A model generated the notes under the pieces. That model was given only the letters and a program-made list of their open reading frames with translations, did no database searches and was not told the origin of the DNA. From positions 3,944,001 to 4,008,000 of the forward strand of contig NZ_CP085442.1 in the NCBI RefSeq assembly GCF_023824195.1: DNA of 64,000 nucleotides, written 5' to 3'. Shown here piece after piece: positions 8,793 to 17,895 of the stretch; position 1 is the stretch's first letter, and every line of letters starts with the position of its first letter. Source of the DNA: Priestia megaterium (lineage in GTDB: Bacteria > Bacillota > Bacilli > Bacillales > Bacillaceae_H). Made by a program: the position numbers and the translations under genes.

Positions 8793-10058
8793 TTAGTCCG
8801 CAATACTGCACCAGTCTGCTACGGTGAGAGCAATAATTTCTGCTGCGTCAAGCATCGTTTGAATACAAATATACTCATTCGGAAAGTGGGCCACTTCTGT
8901 TACTCCCGGTCCAAAAACAACTGTTGGAATATCCCCTACTTGTGACAGTATCCCTCCGTCCGTTCCCCAAGGAGATGCTTCAATGATCGGCTGATTCTGT
9001 TTCACTTGATAAAAAGAGGACGAAAGAGAGGTCATAAGCGGATGCTCCAATTCAATTTCACCGGGAAGCCAGTGGGCCCCAAACCATTCCAAGTCGACAG
9101 GATGCTCAGCAAACCACTCATCACACTGAGGCAAAAGTTCAAGCCAGGATTTCATTTCTGCTCTGACATTTTTCATTTTTTCATGCGGAGCAACTCCTAT
9201 CCTGCCTTCTAATATTACTTGATCAGCGACTGAAGAAGGCCACGTTCCTCCTTGTATATTTCCGATATTAATCGGCACGGGAATGGGAATTTTATTATAG
9301 AGCGGATCTGTAATTCGGCTGTTTCTCTCTTTTTCAAGACCCTCAATATGTTTAAGCACAACAGCTGCTTTTTCAATCGCACTCACGCCTTCATACCGAG
9401 TCCCTCCATGTGCTGCTACTCCATGCACGGTCACTCGAAACCACATGGAGCCTTGCTGTTTAGGGAAGATCTTCATGTTGGTTGGTTCTGGAATAATGGC
9501 ACCATCTGCTTTATACCCTCTAAGTACGCAGGAAAGTGTTCCTGCACCTCCGCTTTCCTCTTCTACTACGCTTTGAAAAATAACATCTCCTTTTAGTGAA
9601 ATATCTAGCTCTTTCAACGCTTGAATAGCTAAAAGTAACGACACATTTCCCCCTTTCATATCCGTTGCTCCGCGTCCATATAAGTTTCCATCTTTTACAA
9701 CAGCCGTATAAGGGTCTTCCGTCCACTGTGAAAGATCTCCGGGTGGCACTACATCAATGTGCCCATTCAAAATGATGGATTTCCCTCCGCCTTTCCCTTT
9801 TAACACGCCTACCACATTCGGACTATCTCGAAAAGTAGAACGATTGGAGGCAAAAGCTTCATGGCTACGAAGTATTTTTTCGTCCGGTTCCCATATATCA
9901 ATATCTAACTGCAGCTGTCGAAGGCGTTCAATGACAATTGCCTGCGCATGCTTTTCAGAACCCTGTACGCTTGCTTCTTCTACGAAACGCTTGAGTAAAC
10001 GCACTGCACTTTGACGATGCTCTGTCATCCAGTTATGAATAGATTGCTGTATGTTCAT
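8793..10058 (-). CDS. yodQ: M20 family deacylase, YodQ-like
   Basis: Zinc metallohydrolase of the ArgE/DapE/M20 family, 421 residues. LNGHIDVVPPGD gives the first metal-binding His-x-Asp, GRGATDMKGG the second Asp, and VVEEESGGAG the Glu-Glu of the catalytic centre. The dimerisation lid spans roughly residues 205-325. A C-terminal metal ligand is H in VTEVAHFPNEY. Members remove acyl groups from amino acids. Within an operon making acetyl-beta-lysine it could deacetylate a downstream intermediate, but that is inference. ArgE or DapE is possible by sequence yet unlikely from the neighbours. Confidence 0.88.
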   Translation of the reverse strand: MNIQQSIHNWMTEHRQSAVRLLKRFVEEASVQGSEKHAQAIVIERLRQLQLDIDIWEPDEKILRSHEAFASNRSTFRDSPNVVGVLKGKGGGKSIILNGHIDVVPPGDLSQWTEDPYTAVVKDGNLYGRGATDMKGGNVSLLLAIQALKELDISLKGDVIFQSVVEEESGGAGTLSCVLRGYKADGAIIPEPTNMKIFPKQQGSMWFRVTVHGVAAHGGTRYEGVSAIEKAAVVLKHIEGLEKERNSRITDPLYNKIPIPVPINIGNIQGGTWPSSVADQVILEGRIGVAPHEKMKNVRAEMKSWLELLPQCDEWFAEHPVDLEWFGAHWLPGEIELEHPLMTSLSSSFYQVKQNQPIIEASPWGTDGGILSQVGDIPTVVFGPGVTEVAHFPNEYICIQTMLDAAEIIALTVADWCSIAD

Positions 10059-10071
10059 GTAATGGTCCTCC

Positions 10072-10740
10072 TTATGGTATCGTAATCAATTGATCACTCA
10101 GGCGAACTGTCGCTTCTGTTGAACTCAAAATATCCTCTACGGTATAAGGAGACATTAACTCTGTTAGAAGAAGCGCATCTTTTTCTACTTTAAAAACCGC
10201 CCGATCTGTAATAACTAATCCCACGCAGCCCGAAGCAGTAAGAGGTAAGGAACACGTCTTAACCAGCTTCGGTTCTCCTGTCTTGCTCGTATGATTCATT
10301 AGCACAATGACTTTTTTCGCTTTTTGAGCTAATTCCATCGCTCCTCCCATCCCAGGAACTCGCTTACCTGGCACAATCCAATTAGCTAAATCCCCTTTTT
10401 CACTCACTTCTAACGCACCAAGAATGGTCATATCAACGTATTCTTTTCGAATCATCGCGAAGGCTGTAGCACTGTCACAGTATGAAGCCCCTTGAACGGT
10501 AGTTGTTGGATAGCCTGCTGCATTGCAGACATTCTCATCTTCTTCACCTAAAGGAGGCGAAGATCCTAACCCTAAAATTCCGTTTTCAGCATGAAACATC
10601 ACATGAACAGCACTTGGTACATAATTAGGAATAAGAGAAGGAATGCCAATCCCTAAATTAACAATCATGCCGTTTTTGATTTCAGCCGCAGCACGTTTTG
10701 CAATACGATGACGAATATCTATTCCCAAACCCATTTCCAA
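10072..10740 (-). CDS. yodR: CoA-transferase subunit B (YodR)
   Basis: This 222-residue protein is a family I CoA-transferase beta subunit. The catalytic glutamate lies in HAENGILGLG, about residue 52. GIGIPSLIPNYV, SYCDSATAFAMIR and GMGGAMELAQ are further family motifs. It overlaps the alpha-subunit gene by 22 bp, so translation is probably coupled. Sequences of this type resemble acetoacetate/3-oxoacid transferases (ScoB, AtoA). Here the acid is more likely derived from beta-lysine because of the operon. Confidence 0.92.
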   Translation of the reverse strand: MEMGLGIDIRHRIAKRAAAEIKNGMIVNLGIGIPSLIPNYVPSAVHVMFHAENGILGLGSSPPLGEEDENVCNAAGYPTTTVQGASYCDSATAFAMIRKEYVDMTILGALEVSEKGDLANWIVPGKRVPGMGGAMELAQKAKKVIVLMNHTSKTGEPKLVKTCSLPLTASGCVGLVITDRAVFKVEKDALLLTELMSPYTVEDILSSTEATVRLSDQLITIP

Positions 10741-11420
10741 TTCACTCCTTTTGAAGGGACAATATAATCCACAAATACACCTGACGTCATCACGTTCTCT
10801 GGGTCAATGTCGCCAAGAGGAACGATTTCATCCACTTCAGCAATAGTTATACGACCTGCCATAGCCATTAATGGATTAGTGTTTCGAGCGCTTTTATCAT
10901 AAAGCAAGTTGCCGAACGGATCTGCTTTTTTTGCATATACAAAAGCCACATCGGCTGTGAGTGGTTTTTCAACTAAAAACGTCTTGCCGTCTACTTCCAC
11001 TTTTTCTTTTCCACATTGAATAATGTCATTTTCAATTCCTACATCAATCAGTACTCCTCCGAGTCCAACTCCTCCCGCTCGAATCCGTTCAGCAAGCGTT
11101 CCTTGAGGAGAAAACTCAACTTTCAGCTTTTCTTCTGTCATCAGCGTTCCAGCCACTGGGTTCGATCCAATATGAGAAGCGATCAGCTTTTGAATTCTTC
11201 CTTGGCTTACCAATTTCCCCGCACCAATATGAGGAAAGCCTGAATCATTACATATCAATGTAAAATTTGATTTTCCGCTTTCAATAAGACCATCAATGAG
11301 AGAAGGCGGACTGCCTACTCCTCCAAACCCTCCTATCATCAGCGTAGCAGCATGATCCACGTATTCAATCGCTTGTTCCACAGTTGTAATCTTTTGAAAT
11401 GAGTTTTCGACCTTTGTCAC
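10719..11420 (-). CDS. yodS: CoA-transferase subunit A (YodS)
   Basis: A 233-residue family I CoA-transferase alpha subunit with LMIGGFGGVGSPPSLIDGL near the start, then SHIGSNP, ERIRAGGVGLGG and DPFGNLLYDKSARNTNPLMA, all typical of this subunit. The start codon directly abuts the yodT stop codon and the 3' end overlaps yodR by 22 bp. The two subunits would form the enzyme moving CoA onto a carboxylate product of the pathway. Confidence 0.92.
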   Translation of the reverse strand: MTKVENSFQKITTVEQAIEYVDHAATLMIGGFGGVGSPPSLIDGLIESGKSNFTLICNDSGFPHIGAGKLVSQGRIQKLIASHIGSNPVAGTLMTEEKLKVEFSPQGTLAERIRAGGVGLGGVLIDVGIENDIIQCGKEKVEVDGKTFLVEKPLTADVAFVYAKKADPFGNLLYDKSARNTNPLMAMAGRITIAEVDEIVPLGDIDPENVMTSGVFVDYIVPSKGVNWKWVWE

Positions 11421-12770
11421 TTATTTCACCTCATTTCCCTGTTTTTCATTTTGCACTTCATGTAATGTTTTCGAAAGCAGATCGACCGCTTCATCAAGTT
11501 GACGATGAGTAATCGTAAATGGCGGCGCAATAATAATACCGTCTCCTTCGACTCCGTCTGTTCCTGCTTGCGAAGGATAAAGGAGAAGACCATTTTTTTG
11601 GGCTTTACTTATTACGCGCGCCGTCATATTTTCCGAGGATGAAAAAGGCTCCTTCGTTTTTGGATTTTGCACAAGCTCAAGACCAACTAGTAAGCCTTTG
11701 CCGCGTATATCACCAATGATAGGGTAAAGAAGTTGAAGCTTCTTCAATTTCCCTACTAAATAGTCTCCTTTCAGCGCTACTTCTTGAACAAGATCATGCT
11801 TTTCAATATAGGTTAAAACAGCTATCCCTACAGCGGATGACAGCGGATTAGCGCTTAGCGTATGTCCGCTCATAATTAATTTGGATCCTTTCATGATAGG
11901 TTCAATCGTTTTGCTGCTAGCCAACGTAACGGCTATTGGTGTATATCCTGCTCCCACTCCTTTTCCAAGCGTCATGATGTCTGGTTTAACTCCCCAGTGC
12001 TCATACGCGAACATCACGCCTGTACGCCCAACTCCAGTCATGACTTCATCCGCAATCCATAACACATCATATTTATCACAAATTTCTCTTATCACTTCAT
12101 AATAGCCGGGGGGAGGTGTAAGCGCTGCTCCGGCTGCTCCTACAATGGGCTCTGTAATAAAAGCAGCAATATGTTCAGGGCCGGTTCGTTTGATAACTGT
12201 TTCCAATTCGTGAGCACAAGCAAGATTACAGGATGGATAGGTTTGATGAAACGGACATCGATAGCAATAAGGAGGTGAAACCGAAGGGTAATCTTCAAGC
12301 AAAGACGAGAAGCGTTTTCGTCTTCCAACGTGCCCTGACATAGACAGAGCTCCTATTGTAATACCGTGATAGCTCATCCAGCGTGACAAAATCTTTGTTT
12401 TGGTTGGCTTTCCTTGCTCTTGAAAATGCTGAATTGCCGTTTTCATAGCCGTTTCAGTCGCTTCTGTCCCGCTGTTAACAAAAAAGCTCCACTGGAAATG
12501 ATTGCTACTTAATTCACATAGTTTCTTAGCTAATGCTTCTGTCGGATCACTTGTAAACTGCGACCGATATACAAACGCAACTTTCTGTGCCTGATCGGTC
12601 ATCGCATCAATAATTTCTTTTACTCCGTGTCCGATACTTGCTGTAACTGCCCCCGACGAAGCATCTATGTACCTTTTTCCATCTTGGTCGTACAAATAAA
12701 TTCCTTTTCCATATGAAATAACTGGGTAGTCATCGTCGAGCAGCGGCTTTATCACATGGGTCCTATTCAT
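11421..12770 (-). CDS. yodT: Class-III PLP aminotransferase (YodT)
   Basis: A 449-residue aminotransferase of the omega-amino-acid (BioA/GabT-like) group. SGAVTASIGHG, FVNSGTEATETAMKTA, WIADEVMTGVGRTG (PLP aspartate) and IMTLGKGVGAGYTPI (Schiff-base lysine) are in the expected order. CYRCPFHQTYPSCNLAC is a cysteine-rich insert. It is the first gene of the operon: the sigma-E-like promoter lies about 37 bp upstream and GGAGAG precedes the ATG. It probably removes an amino group from beta-lysine or its acetyl derivative; the substrate is unproven. Confidence 0.9.
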   Translation of the reverse strand: MNRTHVIKPLLDDDYPVISYGKGIYLYDQDGKRYIDASSGAVTASIGHGVKEIIDAMTDQAQKVAFVYRSQFTSDPTEALAKKLCELSSNHFQWSFFVNSGTEATETAMKTAIQHFQEQGKPTKTKILSRWMSYHGITIGALSMSGHVGRRKRFSSLLEDYPSVSPPYCYRCPFHQTYPSCNLACAHELETVIKRTGPEHIAAFITEPIVGAAGAALTPPPGYYEVIREICDKYDVLWIADEVMTGVGRTGVMFAYEHWGVKPDIMTLGKGVGAGYTPIAVTLASSKTIEPIMKGSKLIMSGHTLSANPLSSAVGIAVLTYIEKHDLVQEVALKGDYLVGKLKKLQLLYPIIGDIRGKGLLVGLELVQNPKTKEPFSSSENMTARVISKAQKNGLLLYPSQAGTDGVEGDGIIIAPPFTITHRQLDEAVDLLSKTLHEVQNEKQGNEVK

Positions 12771-12806
12771 TTCCGCACTCTCCTTTCAAACACATACTCT
12801 TATTAA

Positions 12807-12836
12807 ACTGTATGCTGAAAAGAAGAGTTTCTTGCC
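12807..12836 (-). promoter_or_regulatory. Sigma-E-type promoter of the yodT-kamA operon
   Basis: On the minus strand GGCAAGAA is followed by 14 nt and CATACAGT. The -10 agrees with the sigma-E consensus CATACAnT, and the -35 keeps the leading GGCA. It lies about 37 bp before the yodT start codon. The B. subtilis operon is known to be in the sigma-E regulon, which supports mother-cell expression. Confidence 0.7.
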
Positions 12837-12844
12837 AATAAAAA

Positions 12845-12869
12845 AAGCCCTAGCATATAGCTAAAGCTT
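12845..12869 (-). terminator. Terminator after the symporter gene
   Basis: Minus-strand AAGCTTTAGC/GCTAGGGCTT stem (two G-U pairs) with a TATAT loop, followed by seven Ts. It lies 10 nt beyond the symporter stop codon and just upstream of the yodT promoter. Confidence 0.8.
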
Positions 12870-12878
12870 TTACACTTA

Positions 12879-14114
12879 TTAAGCTGATTGCGTTACAGAT
12901 TTATCGATACGCTTTGCTTCTGACTCAGCCACAATAACGGCACACGCAGCGTCTCCCGTAATATTTACAGATGTACGAAGCATATCAAGCAAGCGATCAA
13001 TCCCGATAATCAATCCGATACCTGCTACAGGCAGACCAACCGAACTCAATACCATTGCTAGCATAATGAGACCAACTCCCGGCACACCTGCTGTACCAAT
13101 ACTAGCAAGCACCGCTGTCAATACAACCGTCACAAGAGCACCCAGCGACAGGTCAACACCGTATACTTGCGCAATAAAAATAGTCGCTACACCTTGCATA
13201 ATTGCCGTTCCATCCATGTTAATGGTAGCACCTAACGGCTGAACAAAACTGCTGATGGACTCCGGGACACGAAGATTTTTTTGAGCCACATTCATTGAAA
13301 TCGGAAGCGTTGCATTACTGCTTGATGTACTGAATCCAACTGTCATCGCAGGAGCAAAACCTTTAAAAAACTCAATAGGATTACGTCTGGCCATAAGAGC
13401 GACTGATCCCCCATATGTTACGATCGAATGGATAAACAGTGCGAGCACGACTACAATCATGTACAGCCCCATCGCTTGAATTGCCTGCCAGCCTTGACTT
13501 CCAACCGCTGTTGCAAGAAGCCCAAATGTTCCGTAAGGAGCAAACTTCATCACTAGATTTACAAGGTACATCATCAATTCATTACCTTGCTCGAGTAAAT
13601 TGTAAAGTCCTTTTGTTTTACTTCCAAGCATCGTAATACCAAAACCGATAAAGATAGAGAAAACGATAAGTTGAAGCATATTCCCTTCAGCCATCGCTTG
13701 AATTGGATTGACTGGAATCATATTTAAAAATGTCTCTCCAACCGGCGGTGCTTTTTCGGCTTCAAAAGAAGCGTTTTTTGTATCAAAAGATCCAAACGTA
13801 CCCGGTTTAATTGCATACGCTAAAATTAAACCAATAATAATCGCAATGGTTGTTGTAATTAGGAAGTAGGAAACTGTTTTTGCCCCGATTCTTCCTAGTT
13901 TTTTAGGATTTCCTAAACCTGCTACACCTAACGTGATAGAGAAAAATACAATTGGTACAACAAGCATTTTAATTAAGCTTAAGAAGATTTGGCCAAGCGG
14001 TGTAAACAAGTACTTGTCCAGCGGAGCAAAAGCACTTGGAGCAAAAGCATTAATCAACACTCCTACAATAGCACCAGCAATTAGCGCGATAATGATCTTT
14101 GTCGATAGCTTCAT
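12879..14114 (-). CDS. Dicarboxylate/amino acid:cation symporter (DAACS family)
   Basis: A 411-residue membrane protein of the glutamate/aspartate/C4-dicarboxylate symporter family. The N-terminus KLSTKIIIALIAGAIVG and LIKMLVVPIVFFSI form the first helices. The serine-rich re-entrant loop is FSTSSSNATLPIS (near 262), and TM7 carries NMDGTAIMQG; a TAGVPG hairpin and a C-terminal DRLLDMLRTSVN follow. Na+ or proton coupled uptake of glutamate, aspartate or C4-acids is expected. It resembles GltT/GltP and DctP, and I cannot separate them by eye. The leader contains a cre-like site and a PerR-like inverted repeat, suggesting carbon and peroxide/metal control. Confidence 0.93.
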   Translation of the reverse strand: MKLSTKIIIALIAGAIVGVLINAFAPSAFAPLDKYLFTPLGQIFLSLIKMLVVPIVFFSITLGVAGLGNPKKLGRIGAKTVSYFLITTTIAIIIGLILAYAIKPGTFGSFDTKNASFEAEKAPPVGETFLNMIPVNPIQAMAEGNMLQLIVFSIFIGFGITMLGSKTKGLYNLLEQGNELMMYLVNLVMKFAPYGTFGLLATAVGSQGWQAIQAMGLYMIVVVLALFIHSIVTYGGSVALMARRNPIEFFKGFAPAMTVGFSTSSSNATLPISMNVAQKNLRVPESISSFVQPLGATINMDGTAIMQGVATIFIAQVYGVDLSLGALVTVVLTAVLASIGTAGVPGVGLIMLAMVLSSVGLPVAGIGLIIGIDRLLDMLRTSVNITGDAACAVIVAESEAKRIDKSVTQSA

Positions 14115-14141
14115 AGATTTACCTCCCGTAAATAAATTATA

Positions 14142-14156
14142 TTAGAATGATTCTAA
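14142..14156. promoter_or_regulatory. PerR-like 7-1-7 inverted repeat
   Basis: TTAGAAT-G-ATTCTAA is a perfect 7-1-7 palindrome of the Fur-family type. It differs from the PerR consensus TTATAATnATTATAA at one symmetric position per arm. It lies 28 bp before the symporter ATG, where binding would block expression. Confidence 0.5.
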
Positions 14157-14181
14157 CTACCATACTTATTTTACCCTACAT

Positions 14182-14195
14182 TGAGAGCGCTGACA
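14182..14195. promoter_or_regulatory. cre-like CcpA site
   Basis: TGAGAGCGCTGACA fits the degenerate cre consensus TGWNANCGNTNWCA at all defined positions. It lies about 70-80 bp upstream of the symporter ATG, in the promoter region. CcpA control of C4-acid and glutamate transport genes is common in Bacillus. Confidence 0.6.
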
Positions 14196-14624
14196 CCAAA
14201 ATATACAATATATTTAAAATTTTCAGATTAATAATTCAGGAATATTTTCAGCTATATAAAAAACCATGAGAATATCGTGGTTTCATAAACCACCATTCAT
14301 AAATATGAATAATTATTCTAATACCCGCGTACTTTACTGCTTTCATAAATATTTTACTCATCAAAAAATAACTCTTTCCAACTGTTGATTTTATCCTTAT
14401 TGTACTGCTTGATATAAACTCCCTAAAATTTCACTGAATTTATTGATGCAAAGAAATGTACATTATCAATTCGCCTTATTCTATTTAATTCTGCTTTCGA
14501 TAGAAGAATGGATTCCGTAATATCTTTTAAAAAAGAGAGGGTAATTATCATATAAAACTACCGGAGTTGGAGCGGTACAAGTTCTTTACTTTTTACTTAT
14601 TCGCTCTCGTTATTTAACACATAT
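14196..14624. other. Gene-free AT-rich region with several small dyads
   Basis: No coding frame is supported. Dyads seen are GTGGTTT/AAACCAC (14277-14293), ATTCATA/TATGAAT (14295-14310) and GAATAATTATTC (14307-14318). They may bind regulators or be chance in AT-rich DNA. Confidence 0.35.
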
Positions 14625-14626
14625 AA

Positions 14627-14653
14627 AAAAAGAGGCCGTGACGGCCTCTTTTT
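14627..14653 (-). terminator. Terminator after the FAD enzyme gene
   Basis: Stem AAAAAGAGGCCG/CGGCCTCTTTTT with a 3-nt loop. It begins immediately after the stop codon and continues into T-rich sequence on the minus strand. Confidence 0.9.
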
Positions 14654-14654
14654 C

Positions 14655-16124
14655 TTATACAGTAACAGGTTCAGAACTTGCTTTGCGATTCTTTAATTTT
14701 TCAACAATGTCACGTGCTACCCACACACCGCACGCACTTGCCTGCGCGAGTCCTCGCGTAATACCAGCTCCGTCTCCTCCCACATATAAACCGGAAATTT
14801 CAGTTTCAAACTTATCGTTTAGCTTCGGACGGGCTGAGTAAAATTTCGCTTCCACACCGTAAAACAGCGTATGTTCAGATGCTAAACCAGGCGTTACATG
14901 ATCCAGTGCTTCTGTCATTTCAATTAAGCTTTTCATCGTATTGTAAGGAAGCACTAAGCCCAAATCACCAGGGACAGCTTCTTTTAACGTTGGTTCTAAA
15001 AAGCCTTCTTTAATTCGATTCGCTGTTGAACGACGGCCCTTTAAAATATCTCCATACTTTTGAACCACTAAGCCCCCGTTTGACAGCATATTAGCTAATC
15101 TTGATACTTCGTGCGCATATTCGTTTGGCTGATCAAATGGATCCGAAAATTTATGTGAAACAAGCAGCGCAAAGTTCGTGTTTTTACTTCCAAGCTTCGG
15201 ATCTTTGTATGCGTGTCCATTTGCTAACATAATACCTGAATGATTCTCTACTACCACATGTCCTGAAGGATTGCTGCAGAACGTTCTGACTCTTGTACCT
15301 ACAGACGTATTGTAAATGAATTTCCCTTCGTACAAGTGCTTGTTGATTTCTTCCATAACAACGTTGGATGTTTCTACTCGAACGCCGATGTCTACTTGAT
15401 TGTTAATCATTCTTAAGCGGCGTTTTTTTAGTAAGTCACTCATCCACTTCGAGCCGTCTCGACCTGGTGAAACAACCACTTTATCAGCCGTAATTCTTTC
15501 ACCATTCTTCAATTCGATACCGCGCACGATATGCTGACCATCTTCTTTTTCTGTTATTAAATCGGCTACTTCCGTTTTATACTGCATATCAATTTTTTCT
15601 TTTAAGTATTCATAAATGCTTTTTAAAATTTCTAAATTTTGCTCTGTTCCTAAATGACGCACCTGGGCACGCAATAGCTTTAATCCTGCTGCGTATCCGC
15701 GTTTTTCAATTTCACGAACTTTATCAGTTAACGGATCCGTAATCGTATCGGTTGCTCCGTGTTTTAAATTAATTTCATCCACATATTTAATTAAATCTAC
15801 CACCTGTGATTCAGACAGATAATCCGTCATCCAGCCTCCAAATTCACTGGTGATATTAAATTTCCCGTCTGAATATGCGCCGGCTCCACCGAAACCATTT
15901 GTGATAGAACAAGCAGGCAAACAGCCGGCAAACTCTTTTTTGCCAACCGCAGGCGGACATTTTTCAATTTTTTTCTGAAGAATCGGACAATTACGTCGAT
16001 AGATATCGTGTCCTTTATCGATTAATAAAATAGTTGCTTCCGGTAATTTTAACGTTAACTCATAGCAAGTAAAAATTCCAGCGGGTCCTGCCCCTACCAC
16101 AATAACATCATAATTTGAGTTCAT
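14655..16124 (-). CDS. NAD(P)/FAD-dependent dehydrogenase (COG2509 type)
   Basis: 489 residues from the ATG at 16124, chosen because GGGAG lies 8 nt upstream; an in-frame ATG at 16142 has no such site. YDVIVVGAGPAGIFTCYEL is the dinucleotide-binding N-terminus. A four-cysteine segment around residues 45-75 (CPILQKKIEKCPP...CLPAC) is followed by GFGGAGAYSDGK. VVVSPGRDGSKWM and GLYVGGDGAGITRGLAQA close the FAD domain. This belongs to the uncharacterised COG2509 dehydrogenases. Substrate unknown; the cysteine block suggests a redox or metal role but is unproven. It stands alone between a histidine kinase gene and the symporter gene. Confidence 0.85.
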   Translation of the reverse strand: MNSNYDVIVVGAGPAGIFTCYELTLKLPEATILLIDKGHDIYRRNCPILQKKIEKCPPAVGKKEFAGCLPACSITNGFGGAGAYSDGKFNITSEFGGWMTDYLSESQVVDLIKYVDEINLKHGATDTITDPLTDKVREIEKRGYAAGLKLLRAQVRHLGTEQNLEILKSIYEYLKEKIDMQYKTEVADLITEKEDGQHIVRGIELKNGERITADKVVVSPGRDGSKWMSDLLKKRRLRMINNQVDIGVRVETSNVVMEEINKHLYEGKFIYNTSVGTRVRTFCSNPSGHVVVENHSGIMLANGHAYKDPKLGSKNTNFALLVSHKFSDPFDQPNEYAHEVSRLANMLSNGGLVVQKYGDILKGRRSTANRIKEGFLEPTLKEAVPGDLGLVLPYNTMKSLIEMTEALDHVTPGLASEHTLFYGVEAKFYSARPKLNDKFETEISGLYVGGDGAGITRGLAQASACGVWVARDIVEKLKNRKASSEPVTV

Positions 16125-16318
16125 TGTACATTCTCCCATCATCTTTTTTCTTTGGGTAAAAGATAAAAGTTATTGACCGAATTTTCTTTTTTTATTATCA
16201 TTCGGTTATTTTCTAGACATTTGATAATATATCAAAAACAAACCCTTTAGTCAACAATATACACGAACATTAAAATAAAATATTTAAATAATATTCGTTT
16301 TTATTCCAAACAAATAAA

Positions 16319-16361
16319 AACCAGTGAACAAATAGCAAGCGCTATGAAATGTTCACTGGTT
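16319..16361 (-). terminator. Terminator overlapping the 3' end of the kinase gene
   Basis: Perfect 12-bp arms AACCAGTGAACA/TGTTCACTGGTT. The 5' arm lies inside the last codons of the kinase and the hairpin is followed by TTTTATTTG on the minus strand. Confidence 0.85.
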
Positions 16362-17742
16362 CTTTAATGTACGGAAGAGCAATTTCTACTTTTGTTCCTA
16401 CTCCTACTTTACTCGCAAATGAAATATGCCCTTGATGCTGTTCGATTATTCGGTAGCTAATCATTAACCCTAGCCCCGTTCCTGTTTGTTTAGTGGAATA
16501 AAACGGTTCACCTAGCCGAGCTAAAGATTGCTCATCAATTCCACAGCCTTCATCCTCGATAATGACCATGCCGTATTCATTTCTTTTCTCAACGGTGACT
16601 TTAACTGTACCTTTGCTCATTGACTCAAGCGCATTTTGAATTAAATTAATAAAAACTTGTTTAAGCGCATTTTCTTCACAAAAGATTGTAATCTCATCAC
16701 TAATCTCATTAATAATACGACAATTTTTATAATTGGCGTGTGTATCTAATAGTAATGTCACGTGACGTATGATTTGATTGAGACTTTTGGGGTGGTATGA
16801 ATTTTCAATTTTAGGCTTGGCCAGCGTTAAAAATTCTTGAATAATGGATTCGACGCGATTCAATTCTTCAAGCATAATATCATTGTATTCTTCGTTATAC
16901 TGTTTCGATGCTTTTAACAGCTGAATAAACCCTTTAATCGCCGTCATTGGATTACGAATTTCATGTGCTACTCCTGCCGCTAACTTGCTCACCATTGTAA
17001 GCTTTTCAGATTTGCTTGCCATTTCATCATATTTTTTTCGATCCGTTACGTCGCGAATAATATACTGAATGGCATCCTGTCCTTCAAACTTAATTTTGGT
17101 TGCCGAAGATTCAATAATGACGACTCCTTTTTTAGTCAATAGTTTCACATCAACACGCGGCCTCACGGACATTCCATTCATCAGCTGAACCATTCGTTCT
17201 TTTACGATTTCCAAATGTTCGGGGTGAATAAAATGAAGCCAAGGACGCCCGATATACTCTTCTTTTTTCTCACCGCCAAGAAGTTTAACACCAGCGGGAT
17301 TCAAGTATTGAATTCTGCCTTCTCTTGTTACAATAAATGCATCTTGGCTTTGCTGGACAAACTGCTTATATTGCTTCATTTTCCGAATGACTTCCTCTTG
17401 CTTTTCAATACTTGAGGAAAACTCTTTCCACTGAACAACTAAGAGCGGAATATCCTCTTCCGTGCGCTGAATATGGATGTGCATCGGAAACTGCTGATCT
17501 ACTTTTTTCTTAAGTAAAACAACTTCTTCCTCTTGCTTTCTTAACGGTTCCACTTCATGCTTTTCAATAAAGAAGCGATTTGGCTCTTCAAATACATTAC
17601 AGGAAAGAAGTCGTTCCTCCGTCGTTTTAAAAAGGTGGCAGCACGCTTCATTTAAAATTTGAATATCTCCATCCATATTCATTACGAGCATTGGTGTAAA
17701 TGACATTGAAAATAGCTGTTGAAATACTTTTTCCTTTTCCAT
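16342..17742 (-). CDS. Orphan PAS-domain sensor histidine kinase (sporulation-kinase type)
   Basis: 466 residues from the ATG at 17742, which has GAAGG 7 nt upstream; an open frame to 17874 lacks such a site. There is no membrane segment. A first PAS-like region (about 10-110) and a second PAS (about 125-235, ending IIRDVTDRKKY) precede the dimerisation domain with H260 in AAGVAHEIRNPMTAIKGF. N-box LIQNALES, G1 DEGCGID, F-box EPFYSTK and G2 GTGLGL follow. No response regulator is adjacent. The phosphoacceptor block is that of KinA-KinE, so phosphorelay input to Spo0F is the likely role. Confidence 0.9.
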   Translation of the reverse strand: MEKEKVFQQLFSMSFTPMLVMNMDGDIQILNEACCHLFKTTEERLLSCNVFEEPNRFFIEKHEVEPLRKQEEEVVLLKKKVDQQFPMHIHIQRTEEDIPLLVVQWKEFSSSIEKQEEVIRKMKQYKQFVQQSQDAFIVTREGRIQYLNPAGVKLLGGEKKEEYIGRPWLHFIHPEHLEIVKERMVQLMNGMSVRPRVDVKLLTKKGVVIIESSATKIKFEGQDAIQYIIRDVTDRKKYDEMASKSEKLTMVSKLAAGVAHEIRNPMTAIKGFIQLLKASKQYNEEYNDIMLEELNRVESIIQEFLTLAKPKIENSYHPKSLNQIIRHVTLLLDTHANYKNCRIINEISDEITIFCEENALKQVFINLIQNALESMSKGTVKVTVEKRNEYGMVIIEDEGCGIDEQSLARLGEPFYSTKQTGTGLGLMISYRIIEQHQGHISFASKVGVGTKVEIALPYIKEPVNIS

Positions 17743-17866
17743 ATATTCACCTTCGCTTATTGAGTTACTAGCTATAGTATAATATGGTAAATGTTGATTT
17801 GGCAAAATTTTTTTATTATTTAAACAATTTATATGTAAGTTTGTCCTTTTCCATCTGTTATAAAAA

Positions 17867-17882
17867 GCTCGCACATGCGAGC
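17867..17882 (-). terminator. Terminator after the YjcZ-like gene
   Basis: GCTCGCA/TGCGAGC stem with a 2-nt loop, followed on the minus strand by TTTTTAT, 13 nt beyond the stop codon. Confidence 0.8.
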
Positions 17883-17895
17883 AAATAAGGCCTAA

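Noticed and set aside
10072..11420. scoAB/atoDA ketone-body CoA-transferase
   Set aside because: Sequence similarity exists, but the operon partners fit the YodRS role in the kamA cluster.
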